Of a stretch of 13,943 bases of DNA, positions 1 to 9,200 are shown one piece after another. The position numbers and the translations under genes are program-made. The stretch lies in assembly GCA_026225435.1 (NCBI GenBank), contig JAMFST010000712.1, positions 1 to 13,943 on the forward strand. Reading direction: 5' to 3'. The number at the start of each line of letters is the position of its first letter. Position 1 is the stretch's first letter. The notes beneath the pieces are model-generated. The model was not told the origin of the DNA, searched no databases, and worked only from the letters and a program-made list of their open reading frames with translations. Origin of the DNA: Labilithrix luteola. GTDB taxonomy: Bacteria; Myxococcota_A; Polyangia; Polyangiales; Polyangiaceae.

Positions 1-404
1 AGCCGGGTGCGCGGGGTGAGCGCGGCGAGCACCCGGTCGATCGCCAGCGCGAACGTCGGCGCCGGGCGCGGAAGCGGGACCACGCGCGCGCCCAGCTGGG
101 TGCAGGAAAGGACGAGCGGCTCGTACACCGGCGTCTCGACGAGCGCCTCGTCTCCGGGACGAAGCGTTGCCGCGCAGGCAAGCCAGAGGGCGTGCGCGGT
201 CCCCAGCGAGGGGACGATCTCCGCCTCGGGCCGCGCGAGGTAGTGCGCCAGCGCCGCGCGCAGCCTGGGGCGCGCGTCGGGATCGTCGTCTCGCTCCGGG
301 CGGCCGATCTCGGCCTCGGTCGGCGCCGGCATACCGCTGATCGTCAGATCGAACGGCAAGCGACCGCCGTACGCGCGCGCCCAGTCGAGATAGCTGTCGC
401 TCAT
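1..404 (-). CDS. Class I/II PLP-dependent aminotransferase, N-terminal part (cut by window edge)
   Basis: The first 134 codons, read leftward from the ATG at 404-402, begin MSDSYLDWARAYGG. They look like the N-terminal half of a fold-type I pyridoxal-phosphate enzyme (Aminotran_1_2 family). A segment SLGTAHALWLACAATL matches the helix start whose Gly/Ser/Thr residues bind the cofactor phosphate. It is followed by a short turn (RPGDEALVE) and TPVYEPL, the usual 'GD.vlv..P.Y.p' strand and loop. The catalytic lysine would lie beyond the left edge and cannot be checked. The start overlaps the TGA of the lipoprotein gene in an ATGA (401-404), with only a weak G-rich ribosome-binding stretch before it, so coupled translation is likely. 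Family assignment is fairly safe; substrate and reaction are unknown. A non-transaminating member such as a lyase cannot be excluded from this fragment. Confidence 0.8.
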   Translation of the reverse strand, partial: MSDSYLDWARAYGGRLPFDLTISGMPAPTEAEIGRPERDDDPDARPRLRAALAHYLARPEAEIVPSLGTAHALWLACAATLRPGDEALVETPVYEPLVLSCTQLGARVVPLPRPAPTFALAIDRVLAALTPRTR

Positions 405-982
405 CCCCCGAGCTTCACGTCGGCCACGCGAACCAGGCGGTTGATCCCGTCCGACAGGCGCATCGTGCCGGTGACCTTGGTGCCGTCGTCCTTGGCGATC
501 AGGGTGCCGGTGAAACTGGTGATCGGAGCGCCGGTCGCGGGCATCAGCTGCGCGGTCAGCTCGCCGTCGCGATCGAGCCAGTCGACGGTGAGGTCGCCGA
601 GCGCGCCGGTGATCTTCCCGCTGACCCGGCCGTCGGCGCCGATCTGCAGCGAGAGGGTCCCCGCGCCGATGCCGCTGGGATCGTCCTCGCCCAGCTGCTT
701 CACGCCGGACCAGCCGCTGCTGTCGGGGATGTAGAAGGTGCCCTTGGTCGCCTGGTACGGGCCATTGACGGTGCGCGCCTTGCCTGTCCCCGCGGCGGCG
801 GCCGCCGGTGCTGCGCCGGAAGCGGTCGGAGCGGCGCTGCTCGCGGGTCCGGTGGAGGAGGTGGCGACCGCGGTGGCGGTCGTTGCCACGCCCGCATCCG
901 TCGACGAGACCGTGGTGGTCGCCGTCTCGTGCGAGCAGGCGGCGAGCAACGTCGAGGCGGCAAGGAGAGCGACGCGCTTCAT
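401..982 (-). CDS. Small secreted lipoprotein of unknown function
   Basis: The 193-residue protein starts MKRVALLAASTLLAACSHE, a short lipoprotein signal peptide with lipobox LAAC and Cys16 as the expected lipidated residue. Ser17 at +2 gives no inner-membrane retention signal, so the outer membrane is likely. Residues about 20-75 are a Thr/Ser/Ala/Gly/Pro-rich linker, presumably flexible. The C-terminal ~120 residues look like a small all-beta domain, with alternating Gly-rich strands such as GRVSGKITGALGDLTVDW and a later FTGTLIAKDDGTKVTGTMRL. I do not recognise the family. The ATG at 982 is preferred because GGAG lies 8 bases upstream, the lipoprotein signal follows at once, and it overlaps the sctQ stop as TGATG; the open frame continuing upstream antisense-like into sctQ is a GC artefact. 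Position in the operon suggests an envelope role linked to its neighbours; this is inference only. Confidence 0.82.
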   Translation of the reverse strand: MKRVALLAASTLLAACSHETATTTVSSTDAGVATTATAVATSSTGPASSAAPTASGAAPAAAAAGTGKARTVNGPYQATKGTFYIPDSSGWSGVKQLGEDDPSGIGAGTLSLQIGADGRVSGKITGALGDLTVDWLDRDGELTAQLMPATGAPITSFTGTLIAKDDGTKVTGTMRLSDGINRLVRVADVKLGG

Positions 983-1245
983 CAGCCGAGCTCCATGCGG
1001 CTGAGGATGCGGACGCCGACCTCGCCGTCGAGATCGACCAGCTCGCCGCGCGCGACCTCGCGACCGGCGACGCGGAGGATGACCGGTTCGGCGACGCGAC
1101 GCCCGAGACCGACGACATCGCCCGGGGCCAGCTCGGCCCACTCGCGCGCGCGCAGCTCGGCGACACCGATCTCCACCCGGACGACCACGGGCGCGTCGGC
1201 GAGCGAATCGAGGAGGGATGCGGGCGTCTGCGGCTGGTCGTTCAT
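982..1245 (-). other. Possible internally translated SctQ-C (free C-terminal SpoA domain)
   Basis: An in-frame ATG at 1245-1243 (Met334 of the SctQ-like protein) would give an 87-residue product beginning MNDQPQTPASLLDSLADAP and containing exactly the second SpoA domain. Its size and layout resemble a stand-alone FliN. Several characterised sctQ genes, such as yscQ and spaO, are known to make such a short product from an internal start; it assembles with full-length SctQ. Here the ribosome-binding signal is weak: GAGCGACGAG abuts the ATG, with no strong GGAGG. The claim rests on the position of the methionine at the linker/domain boundary plus family precedent. Confidence 0.35.
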
Positions 1246-2244
1246 CTCGTCGCTCGGTGAGTGTGCGTTGTGGGCCGGCAGGTAAGGGGTCGACCCCGTC
1301 CACGGCAGCGGCTCGGTCTCGCCCCGTAGCACGAGCTGACCGTCAGCCGTGAGCTCGGCGCGCGCCGCCTCCTCGGCTGCGGCCGCGGCGAGGAGGACCG
1401 GGCCGGTGATGACGAGGCGTTTCCCCGCGGGGCCCCCCGGGGTGGCGAACGTCGGCAGCCAGGTGCCGGGGATCCACGCGTCGCCGACGGCGAGCGCGGC
1501 CAGCTCCGCGGGCGAGATCGTCGACGCCGACGCCACCAGCGGGATCGCCAGCGGCATGTCGCCGAGCATCGCCAGGCGCGCGCGATCGAACCCGGGCATG
1601 GCGGCGCGCTCGAGGAGAGAGCGCGGGATCACCAGCCGCGCGAGGAAGACGTCGTCGGCGACGGTGACCACGTAGAGCGCCGCGAGAGACGGCTCGGTCG
1701 CGCGGGAGCCGAGGAGCGAGCGCACCGTGCCCGTGGCGACCACGGTGAGCGGCTGCGGCGTCGCGCCGTGACGAGCGGCGGCCACGAGCAACGCGGCGAA
1801 GGCCTGGGCCACCTCCGGCTCCGGCGCGCGGAACGGTGAGGGGACCACCGGCCGCTGTCCGCCGAGCGGCGCCGCCCGCCCGAGGGCCCCGGAGAGGAGC
1901 CGCACCGCGAGGGCCGGCTCGACGTCGAGGGAGAACGTCGGCCCTCCCGCCGCGCCGGCTCCCGCGTCCTCCGGCGTAGGCGCGAGGACCACCGCGATGT
2001 GCAGCTGGGCCGAAGGGCCGCCGGCGCCGAGACGGTCGGTCTCCAGGCTCCGGAGGCGGATCGAGATCGGCTCGCCGACGAGCGCCTCGAGCCTGGCGCG
2101 GGCGGCGGGGAGATCCACCAGCGCGTCCACCACGCGCCCGAGCTGGCGCACCTGCCCGCCGTGCGCGCGCGAGGTGGCGTCGAGCGCGCGCCAGGGGAAC
2201 GGACGGACGGGGACGTTTCCTCGTGCGCGAACCGGCGAATCCAC
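982..2244 (-). CDS. sctQ: SctQ-like type III secretion cytoplasmic ring protein (SpoA/FliMN_C domain)
   Basis: About 420 residues, longer than many SctQ proteins. The N-terminus carries VRPFPWRALD (residues 13-22) and a long region like the middle part of SctQ/FliM-type proteins. Residues about 243-320 look like a degenerate first SpoA domain (LAVGDAWIPG, then GKRLVITG and a DGQLVLRG strand). After a Pro/Ser linker, residues 334-420 form a clear C-terminal SpoA domain: VVRVEIGVAELRAREWAEL, then PGDVVGLGRRVAEPVILRVAG and GEVGVRILSRMEL. In this family the protein builds the cytoplasmic sorting platform or C-ring that loads substrates and the ATPase complex. The non-flagellar call rests on the two-SpoA layout and length; a FliN/FliM relative is the alternative. 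GTG at 2244 is the only plausible start near the true beginning; a GGAGG lies 19 bases upstream, farther than ideal. No other secretion gene is in the window. Confidence 0.78.
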   Translation of the reverse strand: MDSPVRARGNVPVRPFPWRALDATSRAHGGQVRQLGRVVDALVDLPAARARLEALVGEPISIRLRSLETDRLGAGGPSAQLHIAVVLAPTPEDAGAGAAGGPTFSLDVEPALAVRLLSGALGRAAPLGGQRPVVPSPFRAPEPEVAQAFAALLVAAARHGATPQPLTVVATGTVRSLLGSRATEPSLAALYVVTVADDVFLARLVIPRSLLERAAMPGFDRARLAMLGDMPLAIPLVASASTISPAELAALAVGDAWIPGTWLPTFATPGGPAGKRLVITGPVLLAAAAAEEAARAELTADGQLVLRGETEPLPWTGSTPYLPAHNAHSPSDEMNDQPQTPASLLDSLADAPVVVRVEIGVAELRAREWAELAPGDVVGLGRRVAEPVILRVAGREVARGELVDLDGEVGVRILSRMELG

Positions 2245-2333
2245 GGCCGCTAGGCTACGCCATCCTCCGCGGGCGAAAGGACGGAGTTTTCCTCCAGCCA
2301 GCGAGCCTGCGGAGCGGCGGCGCGCGACCTCTC
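2245..2333 (-). promoter_or_regulatory. Leader gap ahead of sctQ with displaced Shine-Dalgarno and three-codon frame
   Basis: This 89-base gap is the only real spacer in the leftward operon. On the minus strand it holds a short hairpin candidate, GGAG-GAAAA-CTCC, then GGAGG (2268-2264) running straight into ATG GCG TAG, then the sctQ GTG 19 bases after the GGAGG. The four-pair stem has no T-run, so I do not call a terminator. No clear promoter is seen. It could affect sctQ translation, but this is inference. Confidence 0.3.
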
Positions 2334-5300
2334 TCAGTGACCGACGACGATCTCCCGCTCGAGCGCCGTGTCGCTCGCCTGGGTGAAGTGCTGGAAGGCG
2401 GCGTAGGGCGCGCCCGGGGCCACGCGGCCGGCGGGCATGTCGACCACTCGATCGAGCACGAGGGCGTGCCCTTCGACCCGGTCGTGCACGCGCGTCGCGC
2501 GGTCGCCGTCGATGAGGTCGACCGCGTCGAGTGAGGCCGGAAGGTTCATCGTCTTGGGCAGGACGATGGTGAGCTTCGTCTCCATGTGCGACGCGGCGCT
2601 CAGCAGCAGCGGTGTCTCGCGCGAGGGGAGCGTCGCCAGCGCGGAGAGGTGCGCCGGGAAGAGCGAGCGCAGGGCGAAGCGCCCGTTGCCCAGCGGCCGG
2701 GCGAGCGAGGGGAGATCGAGCTCGGCGCGGAGCACCAGCGGCTGATCGAGCGCCTCGCGCCCCTCGATGGTCACGTCGCGCAGCTGCGCGTCGGGCATGT
2801 TGCGCCCGAGGAGCCGCTGCTCGACGAACGGCTTGAGCTGCTGGCCGCTCACCTTGTCGAGCACCTCGCGCAGGGTCGAGCCGATCTTCCCCTGGAAGCG
2901 CTCGACCAGGTGGACGCGCGCGCTGCCGTCCTCGTTCAGGTCGACCCGCCCCTCGAAGGCGATGCCGTCGATGCTCCCGTCGCGCGGCAGCTGCACCCGC
3001 GGCGTCCCCGGGAGGAGCAGGAGCGCCTCGGTGCCGCGAACCTCCGCCGGCACGTACCCGTACGGAAGGAAGCGATCGCGCACGGTGAGCCACCGTTCAC
3101 TCTTCGCCTCGTTCTTGCCGTCGAGCCGCACCCGCAGGAGCAGGGTGTCGTAGCTGTCGACGTCGCTCATCGGCCCCACCGGCGGGAGCGCCAGGCGGTT
3201 CTTGGCGATGGCCACGTCCACCGGGATGTTCAGCTCGCGCAAGAGGTGCTCGAAGGCCGCCTGGCGCGCGCCGCTCCGCCCGAGCACCACGCGGCGCCCG
3301 TCGGTCTCCTGCCCATCCTGGACATTCGTACGGACCCACTCGTAGACGCGGCGGACACGGTCGTCGGCGCTGGTCGCCCCCTTCGAGATGTCGATCGCGA
3401 TCTTGGTGATGCGCGGGTCGAGCGGGGTCTCGTCGACGGCGACGTCGAGGAGGCGCGCCACCTGGTCACGCAAGGTGACGCCCCAGCCGACGCGCACGCT
3501 CGGCAAGAACTCGGTCGCCGGTACGGCGTCCGGCTCCTCCGGCGCAGGCGGGCTGTCGTCCACCCGCCAGCGACGCTCGGTGAGCGGCCCGCGCTCCTTC
3601 ACCTCGGGGACCGGCACCTTGCCGCGCGTCTCGATGTCGAGCTTGCGCTCCTTGGGCGTGAGCATGACGAACTCGCTCCGCCAGTAGCCCTTGTCCGCCT
3701 CGCGGAAGAACCAGGTCGGGCCGGCGTAGCGGTTCCCCTTCTCGCCGTCGCCCGGCTCGCGGATGACGTGCTCCATCTCGAGGCAGTCGCCCACCTCGAG
3801 GTGCGGCATGGTCAGGGTCGGCTTCCCCTCGACCGGCTCCGGCTCGAGCACCGTGCCGTCCGGCTTGATGACGCGCAGGTGCAGCACGAGGCCGGCCGGG
3901 GGCTTCTGCTCGCTCTCTTGCCCGATGGCCTCCTCCGACTGCATCCGCTGGATCTCGTGCTCCAGCATCTCGCTCGACCCGTCCGGGTGAACCCAGATGG
4001 CCGAGTAGTCGAGGATGCGGACGGCGTTGCCCTGGGCCACGTTGCCCATGTTGCCGACGTCGTTCTTGCCGCTCTTGTCCGTCTTGCTGGCGTTGGCCGG
4101 CCTCTTCTTTCCTCGCTGCTGCGCTTCCCACGCCTTGAACTCGGCGATGACCTTCGGCCCGTCGAGGCGGTACGGCTCGAGGTCGCTCGCCCCCTCGGCG
4201 AGATCGATCGCCTCGCGCAGCTCGCCGGCGCGCGCCCCGGCTTCGAGCGCTCCGGCGAGCGACTTGCGCAGCGCGGTCTCGTCGCCGCGCGAGTACGCCA
4301 GATCGGCGAGACGGAGGCGCAGCGCCGAGTCCTCCGGCGTGCGGGCGAGCGCCTGGGCGAAGGCCTTCTCCGCCTCCGCCGGGTGCCCCGCGCGCTCGAG
4401 GACGTTGGCCATGCGCGCCGCCAGGTCCTTGCGCTCCGGGTGGCGCGCTCCGAGGCGATGCAGCTCGTGGGTCACCGCCGGCCAGTCGCGCCGGGCGATG
4501 GCGCGATCGAGGTCCACCTCGGCGTCGGGATCGAGCGCGCGGATGCGCGGGACGAGCGCGTCCGCCTCGGCAGCCGGCCCCTCGGTGTCGAGCACGGAGA
4601 GCGTCTCGCGCAGGACCGGCAGGTTGTCGGGGAACCGCGCGACCAGCGAACGTAACATCGTTACATGCTCCGCTCGCCAGCCGAGCTTCCCGTAGATGCC
4701 CGCGGTCTCGAGGGCGATCTCCGGCTGGTCGGGGAACTCGGCGGCCAGCTTGCGCAGCGGCTCGACGGCCTCGAGCGGACCGCGCTGCTCCGCGTCGTCC
4801 AGCGCCAGCCACACCGCCGGGTACCAGAGATGCGGCTCCGCCTTGAGCGACCGCTGGTGGAGCGCGCGCTCGGTGCTGACGCGCACGTCGTCGGGGAAGG
4901 CCGGATCGCCGCGGCTGAAGGCGGCCGCCGCCTCCAGGGTGAGCGCCGCCGCGTTCTTCGGCGACGAGTACGGGTCGACGAGCACCGTGGCCACGTCGTC
5001 GAGCGCCTCGATGTGGGCGATGTACGAGGCGAGCACCGCGGTCAACGCCGACGGCGCGTGGCGGGCGCGCACGTAGCGGTCGATCGGGTTGGGATCGGCG
5101 AGCACCTGCGGCGCGCCCTGCGAGTACGGGCGCGAGCCGTCGACGTCGGTGTGGATCTGCGCCGGTCGTCCGTCGAGCTCCACCAGGCGGATGCTGGTCG
5201 CGTCGGCGAGGAGCCGGCCACGCACGCGGTGACGGCCCGCCTCGAGGTGCACCGCCACGCCGAAGCGCTGCCACACGCCCCACTCGCGCAGATCGCGATC

Positions 5301-6224
5301 GAGCACCTTGGTGTCGTCGATCCACAGCGCCAGCGAGCCTTGCATCGAGACGACGAGATCGCGCGGCGTCTTCAGGTCGAAGTACGTCTCGGCGTAGAAC
5401 ACGCCCGGCTCGGTCGACTCGCGGCTGGTGACCAGGCAGCGGCGCCCTTCGACCGGCAGCTCGTGCGGCACCGTCGCCCGTAGCGGATCGGGGGCGAAGG
5501 TCGGCGGCCAGGGACCGCTCTCCTCGGGCGCGAAGGAGCGGCGGCGATCGACCGCCGAGCCGTGCCCGAACGGCCCCACCATGCGCAGCTCGCGCGAGCA
5601 GCCGAGCTCCTGGGCGATGCGCGGATCGGCGTTCGGATCCGGCTCGGCGATCCGGTCGGTCGCCTCGGCCGCGCGCCACTCGTACAGCTCGGCGAGCGCC
5701 CGCCACCCGAGGTTCCCCGGCTTGTTCAGCAGCGGCTCGAGCAGCTCCTTGTGCTGCGCGTACAGCTCGCGCACGCCGTTGCGCAGGCCGAGCAGGTGGT
5801 GCGTGGCGAACCAGGCGACCAGCGGTGCGTCGGGATCGGTGCTCTCCTGCGCCGCGCGCAACGTGGTCACGTAGCTCCCGGCGGCGCTCTTCGGCGCGCC
5901 GTGCGCCTCGTCCCACATCGCCCGGGCGAGCGGGCCGTACATGCCGTCGCCGGAGAGCCCCTTCTCGTTCAGCCGTTCGCGAGCCTTGCGCGCTCGCGGA
6001 GCCTCGCCACCGGGGTCGAGCATCTCGGCGAGGCACCAGCGCCCGATGACGTCGGCGTTCGACGAGCCGTCGGCGTCGGCGCGCAAGCGATCGAGCGGTG
6101 CGCCAGCGGCGGTCTCCGGCGGACGACCGGTGCAGCCCATGAGCGTCGCCGAGCTGACGGCGACGGGCGCCACGGCGAGCGCCGCGGCGAGCGCGGTGGA
6201 ATAGATACTCTTGAAGGCGCGCAT
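2334..6224 (-). CDS. Exported TPR/DUF3857 protein with inactive transglutaminase-like domain
   Basis: The 1296-residue protein has a signal peptide (MRAFKSIYS, then an Ala/Val core) ending in LMGC with Cys31. It is probably a lipoprotein, although Met at -2 of the lipobox is unusual. Residues about 210-220 read MVGPFGHG; about 275-345 look like a beta-sandwich sugar-binding-like module (SLALWIDDTKVL, VHLEAGRHRVRGRLL). Helical TPR-like repeats follow at about 470-680, then a Lys/Asn-rich linker (about 700-730), DUF3857 (about 730-905) and a transglutaminase-like fold (about 925-1070). Hand alignment to the upstream neighbour puts Ser984 where catalytic Cys belongs (LGRSGARQAAFEHLLRELNI), Thr1027 at the His (YDTLLL) and probably Thr1047 at the Asp, although Asp1050 is nearby. 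The fold should therefore be catalytically dead. Its ATG overlaps the neighbour's stop (TGATG at 6224), which points to coupled synthesis and perhaps a shared complex. The precise role is unknown. Confidence 0.85.
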   Translation of the reverse strand: MRAFKSIYSTALAAALAVAPVAVSSATLMGCTGRPPETAAGAPLDRLRADADGSSNADVIGRWCLAEMLDPGGEAPRARKARERLNEKGLSGDGMYGPLARAMWDEAHGAPKSAAGSYVTTLRAAQESTDPDAPLVAWFATHHLLGLRNGVRELYAQHKELLEPLLNKPGNLGWRALAELYEWRAAEATDRIAEPDPNADPRIAQELGCSRELRMVGPFGHGSAVDRRRSFAPEESGPWPPTFAPDPLRATVPHELPVEGRRCLVTSRESTEPGVFYAETYFDLKTPRDLVVSMQGSLALWIDDTKVLDRDLREWGVWQRFGVAVHLEAGRHRVRGRLLADATSIRLVELDGRPAQIHTDVDGSRPYSQGAPQVLADPNPIDRYVRARHAPSALTAVLASYIAHIEALDDVATVLVDPYSSPKNAAALTLEAAAAFSRGDPAFPDDVRVSTERALHQRSLKAEPHLWYPAVWLALDDAEQRGPLEAVEPLRKLAAEFPDQPEIALETAGIYGKLGWRAEHVTMLRSLVARFPDNLPVLRETLSVLDTEGPAAEADALVPRIRALDPDAEVDLDRAIARRDWPAVTHELHRLGARHPERKDLAARMANVLERAGHPAEAEKAFAQALARTPEDSALRLRLADLAYSRGDETALRKSLAGALEAGARAGELREAIDLAEGASDLEPYRLDGPKVIAEFKAWEAQQRGKKRPANASKTDKSGKNDVGNMGNVAQGNAVRILDYSAIWVHPDGSSEMLEHEIQRMQSEEAIGQESEQKPPAGLVLHLRVIKPDGTVLEPEPVEGKPTLTMPHLEVGDCLEMEHVIREPGDGEKGNRYAGPTWFFREADKGYWRSEFVMLTPKERKLDIETRGKVPVPEVKERGPLTERRWRVDDSPPAPEEPDAVPATEFLPSVRVGWGVTLRDQVARLLDVAVDETPLDPRITKIAIDISKGATSADDRVRRVYEWVRTNVQDGQETDGRRVVLGRSGARQAAFEHLLRELNIPVDVAIAKNRLALPPVGPMSDVDSYDTLLLRVRLDGKNEAKSERWLTVRDRFLPYGYVPAEVRGTEALLLLPGTPRVQLPRDGSIDGIAFEGRVDLNEDGSARVHLVERFQGKIGSTLREVLDKVSGQQLKPFVEQRLLGRNMPDAQLRDVTIEGREALDQPLVLRAELDLPSLARPLGNGRFALRSLFPAHLSALATLPSRETPLLLSAASHMETKLTIVLPKTMNLPASLDAVDLIDGDRATRVHDRVEGHALVLDRVVDMPAGRVAPGAPYAAFQHFTQASDTALEREIVVGH
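4652..4664. repeat. AT-rich inverted repeat GTAAC-ATC-GTTAC inside coding sequence
   Basis: A perfect 5-base inverted repeat with a 3-base centre sits in the TPR region of the inactive transglutaminase gene, in an otherwise very GC-rich stretch. On the coding strand it also reads as a near-direct repeat, ATGTAACG then ATGTTACG. It brings unusual codons for this genome together: GTA, TTA (Leu524) and CGT. It may be chance, or a small protein-binding site. Confidence 0.4.
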
Positions 6225-9200
6225 CAGTTGGATCCGTAGGTGAGGCGCTGGCCGAGCGCGCGGTCGGCCTTCTCGCAGAAGGCGCGGAAGGCGGGGTAGT
6301 CGGCCGCCGAGATGCGCGTGGCGCTCAAGGTGACGGTGGTGGTGACGCGCACGGTGGCGCGGTCGCCGGGGCTCCCGTCGCTGGCCACCTCGACGGAGAA
6401 GCTGCCGAAGGGGCTCTCGCCGTGGGCGGCGTCGGGCGCCCGGATCACGCGCGCTCCCGCCGGCAGGTGGAAGACGGTGGCGTCGACCCGGGTGGTCTTC
6501 GCGTCGAGGCGCAGGTCCTGACGGCGCGAGGCGAGCTGCGCGTAGTCGCGCACCAGGTGCTCGCCCGGACCGACCGCGGCGCTCGACTGGTGGACGCCCG
6601 GCTCCTGCCGCGTGAGCTGCGCCTTGCCGTGCACGTGCAGATCGATGGGCGCCTCGTTGTCGTCGAGCTTGTTCGCCTCGATGACGTCGGGCGACAGCCC
6701 GGGGAGCTCGGTCCCCAGCTCCTCTTCGAGCCGCTGCTTGCGCGTCGACTCGGCGTGGAACCGGGCCCGGTAGGAAGAGGCGCGCACGCCCGTCACCTGG
6801 GTACGCCAGTCCACCTCGGACGAACCGTCGGCGGCCAGCGTTGCTTCCAGCGTTCGCTTCGTCACGCTCTCGCTCGCCGGCGGATCCGGCAGATGCACCA
6901 GGCGCGGCTTCCCTTCGTTGACCACCAGCGCGAGCGCGTTGCGGTCCATCCCGGGCAGCTCGGTCGAGCCGCTGAACTCGGCGGTGCCGTCGAGGAAGAG
7001 GTCGAGCGACGGAACGTAGGCGATGGCGTGGTCGAAGATGGCGAGGCTCGCCGGGAACGACTCGAAGTCGCCGCGGTTGCCGGTACGCACGATGACCAGG
7101 CTCGCCTGGATGTTCAGCTCCTTGAGCATGGCCACGATGAGCGTCGCCTTGTCCTTGCAGTCGCCGAAGCCGCGGCTGAAGATCTGCGACGCCCGGTACG
7201 GCTTGAAGCCGTGGATGCCGAACTCGAGCGCCACGTAGCGCGTCTTCTGCACCACGTAGTCGTAGACGGCGCGCACCTTGTCGCGCTCCGTCGTGAGCCC
7301 GGCGGTGACCTCGCGCACGCGGCGGCGCACCTCGTCGTCGACCACCAGCTGGTCCTTGGCGAGCCCCCAGTACCAGGCGCCCATGTCGTCCCAGGTCTTG
7401 TACGTCGAGACGTGCACGTGCCCGAGCTTCTCCCCCATCGGCGGCTGGTGCGACTCGGGATCGAGCGGCGGGACGTTGTCGGCGACGAAGCGGTAGGTGC
7501 GGGTGGAGGCGTCCTCGGTCGTCGTCGCCACCAGCCCCGGGACCGTCGGCTTGCCGAAGGTGAAGGCGCGCGACTTCGGGGTGATGAGATCGTACTCGGC
7601 GTGGGCGATCGGCTCGTCGCTCTGCATGTAGGCGACCTCGCCGAAGTAGTCGGCGAAGGCGTTGCGCGGGGCGACATCCTCCACGCGGTACAAGAGCTCG
7701 ACGACGTCGCCGGGCGACACGCGGGGGAAGCGCACCACGTAGCCACGCTGGCTGGTGTACGTGGCGATGGCCGGGTCGTCGGCGGGTACCTCGCCGGTCT
7801 CGGCCGCCTCGTCGATCTGGCCGTTCTCGTGGTAGACGCGCGCGCCGCGCAGCTGCACCGCCTCGTCGTCCGCCTCGAAGGCGAAGGCGTACTGGCGCGC
7901 GTCCTCGGCGGCCGACTCGGTGAGCGGCTGGAAGACGAGCTGGTGGAACCGGCTGGCGAGGCCGTTGGGGAACACCGTCGTCACCTGCAGGTCGACGAAG
8001 GTGCGCTTGTTGCGCCCGTTGGCCAGCTCCTTCCGGTGTTTCAGGAACTCGCTCGCCGGGCGGGCGTAGGCCTCGTCGGCGCGCGGCTTGGCCGGGCCGG
8101 CGTGCGCCACGTACTCGCGCACGTCCTTGTCCTGCGGGGTGATCTCCAGCACCCGGCGCAACAGCGCGAGCTGCTCGTCGGTGCGCCCGGAGAGCGCGTA
8201 CAGATCGGCCAGCGAGCGCATCGCCGCGGTGTCCTCCGGCGCCAGCTCGAGGATCCGCTTGTAGCTCGTCACCGCCGCCGGGCGATCGCCGGCCAGCTCG
8301 TGCACGTGGGCGGCGAAGGACAGGCTGGACGGATTGTCCGGCAGCGACGCGTTCAGCCGATCGCTCCAGCGCAGCGCCGCGGGGAAATCGCGCCGCGCCA
8401 CCGCCAGGTCCACGTGCGCGTGCGCCAGCTCCGGCGTGTCCGCGCGCACCTCCTCGAGCCGTTCGTCGATGGCGGCCGCCTCGCTCACGCGGTCGAGATC
8501 GCCCAGCGCGTCGGACGTCGCCCGCAGCAGCGCCGCCGAGCGCGGGTTGCGCGCGAGCGCCGCCTGCAGGCGCGCCGCCGCGGTCTCCTTCAACCCGGCG
8601 TCGGCGAAGAGCTGCGCCCGGGCAACGTTCGCCACCACGTCGTCGGGATCACGCGCGAGCGCCTCCTCGTACAGGTGCACCGCGTCGCCGCGCTCGATCC
8701 CCGCTCGCGCATGCGCCGCGCGCGCCAGCAGGACCCGTCCCGCCGCGTCGGCCGATGCGTTTCCTCTGGCCACCTGGGCCGCGGCGCGCTCGATCCACAC
8801 CGCCCCCTGGTTGCGCCCCTCGGCCAGCTCGCCCGCGAGCAGGTCCCGCTCGGCCGTCGGTGACGCCTCGGCCGCGCGCCGCGCGAAGTCCCGCGCCTCG
8901 TGCAGCGCGGAGTCGTCCCCCTGCGTGGTCACCAGGTACCGCGCGTACGCCTCGAGCCAGCGAGCATCGCGAGAGGTCGCGTGTGCCGCGAACGTCGGCA
9001 AGGGCCCGGCCAGCGCCCCGGGGTGAAGCGCGTCACCCGCGTGCTTCTTGAACGTCTGCGCCGCCGCCTCGCGCGCATGCGACACGTCGGCTTCCACCTC
9101 CAGCGACGGATCGGGCGCGCCACCGGGAGCGGCCAGCCGCAGGGTGAACAGCGGCGCGGCCTCGTCACCGCAGGTCTTCAGGGTGAGCCGGTTCCAGCCG

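Noticed and set aside
983..1303. Upstream extension of the lipoprotein frame
   Set aside because: It overlaps sctQ and would bury the lipoprotein signal peptide inside the protein.
2278..2296. Hairpin GGAG-GAAAA-CTCC as a terminator
   Set aside because: The stem has four pairs and no T-run follows on the minus strand; the operon seems to continue into sctQ.
2245..3093. Upstream extension of the sctQ frame
   Set aside because: The frame stays open but overlaps the 3' end of the previous gene and encodes Arg/Ala-rich text without conservation-like features; GTG 2244 is the plausible start.
4030..4100. Repeated GTTGCC words as a tandem repeat element
   Set aside because: They encode the Asn/Gly/Val-rich linker of the inactive transglutaminase protein (NVGNM-like pattern on the coding strand). 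The repeat is short and imperfect, explained by amino-acid bias.
2586..4655. 689-codon open frame on the plus strand
   Set aside because: It is antisense to the inactive transglutaminase gene. Its product is Arg/Leu/Glu/His-rich without any motif, typical of a mirror frame in GC-rich DNA.
3466..6036. 856-codon open frame on the minus strand
   Set aside because: A shifted frame of the inactive transglutaminase gene, made almost wholly of Arg, Ala, Gly and Pro.
6422..8863. 813-codon open frame on the plus strand
   Set aside because: Antisense to the active transglutaminase gene, whose frame has a signal peptide, TPRs and catalytic motifs. The antisense product is low-complexity Arg/Val/Leu.
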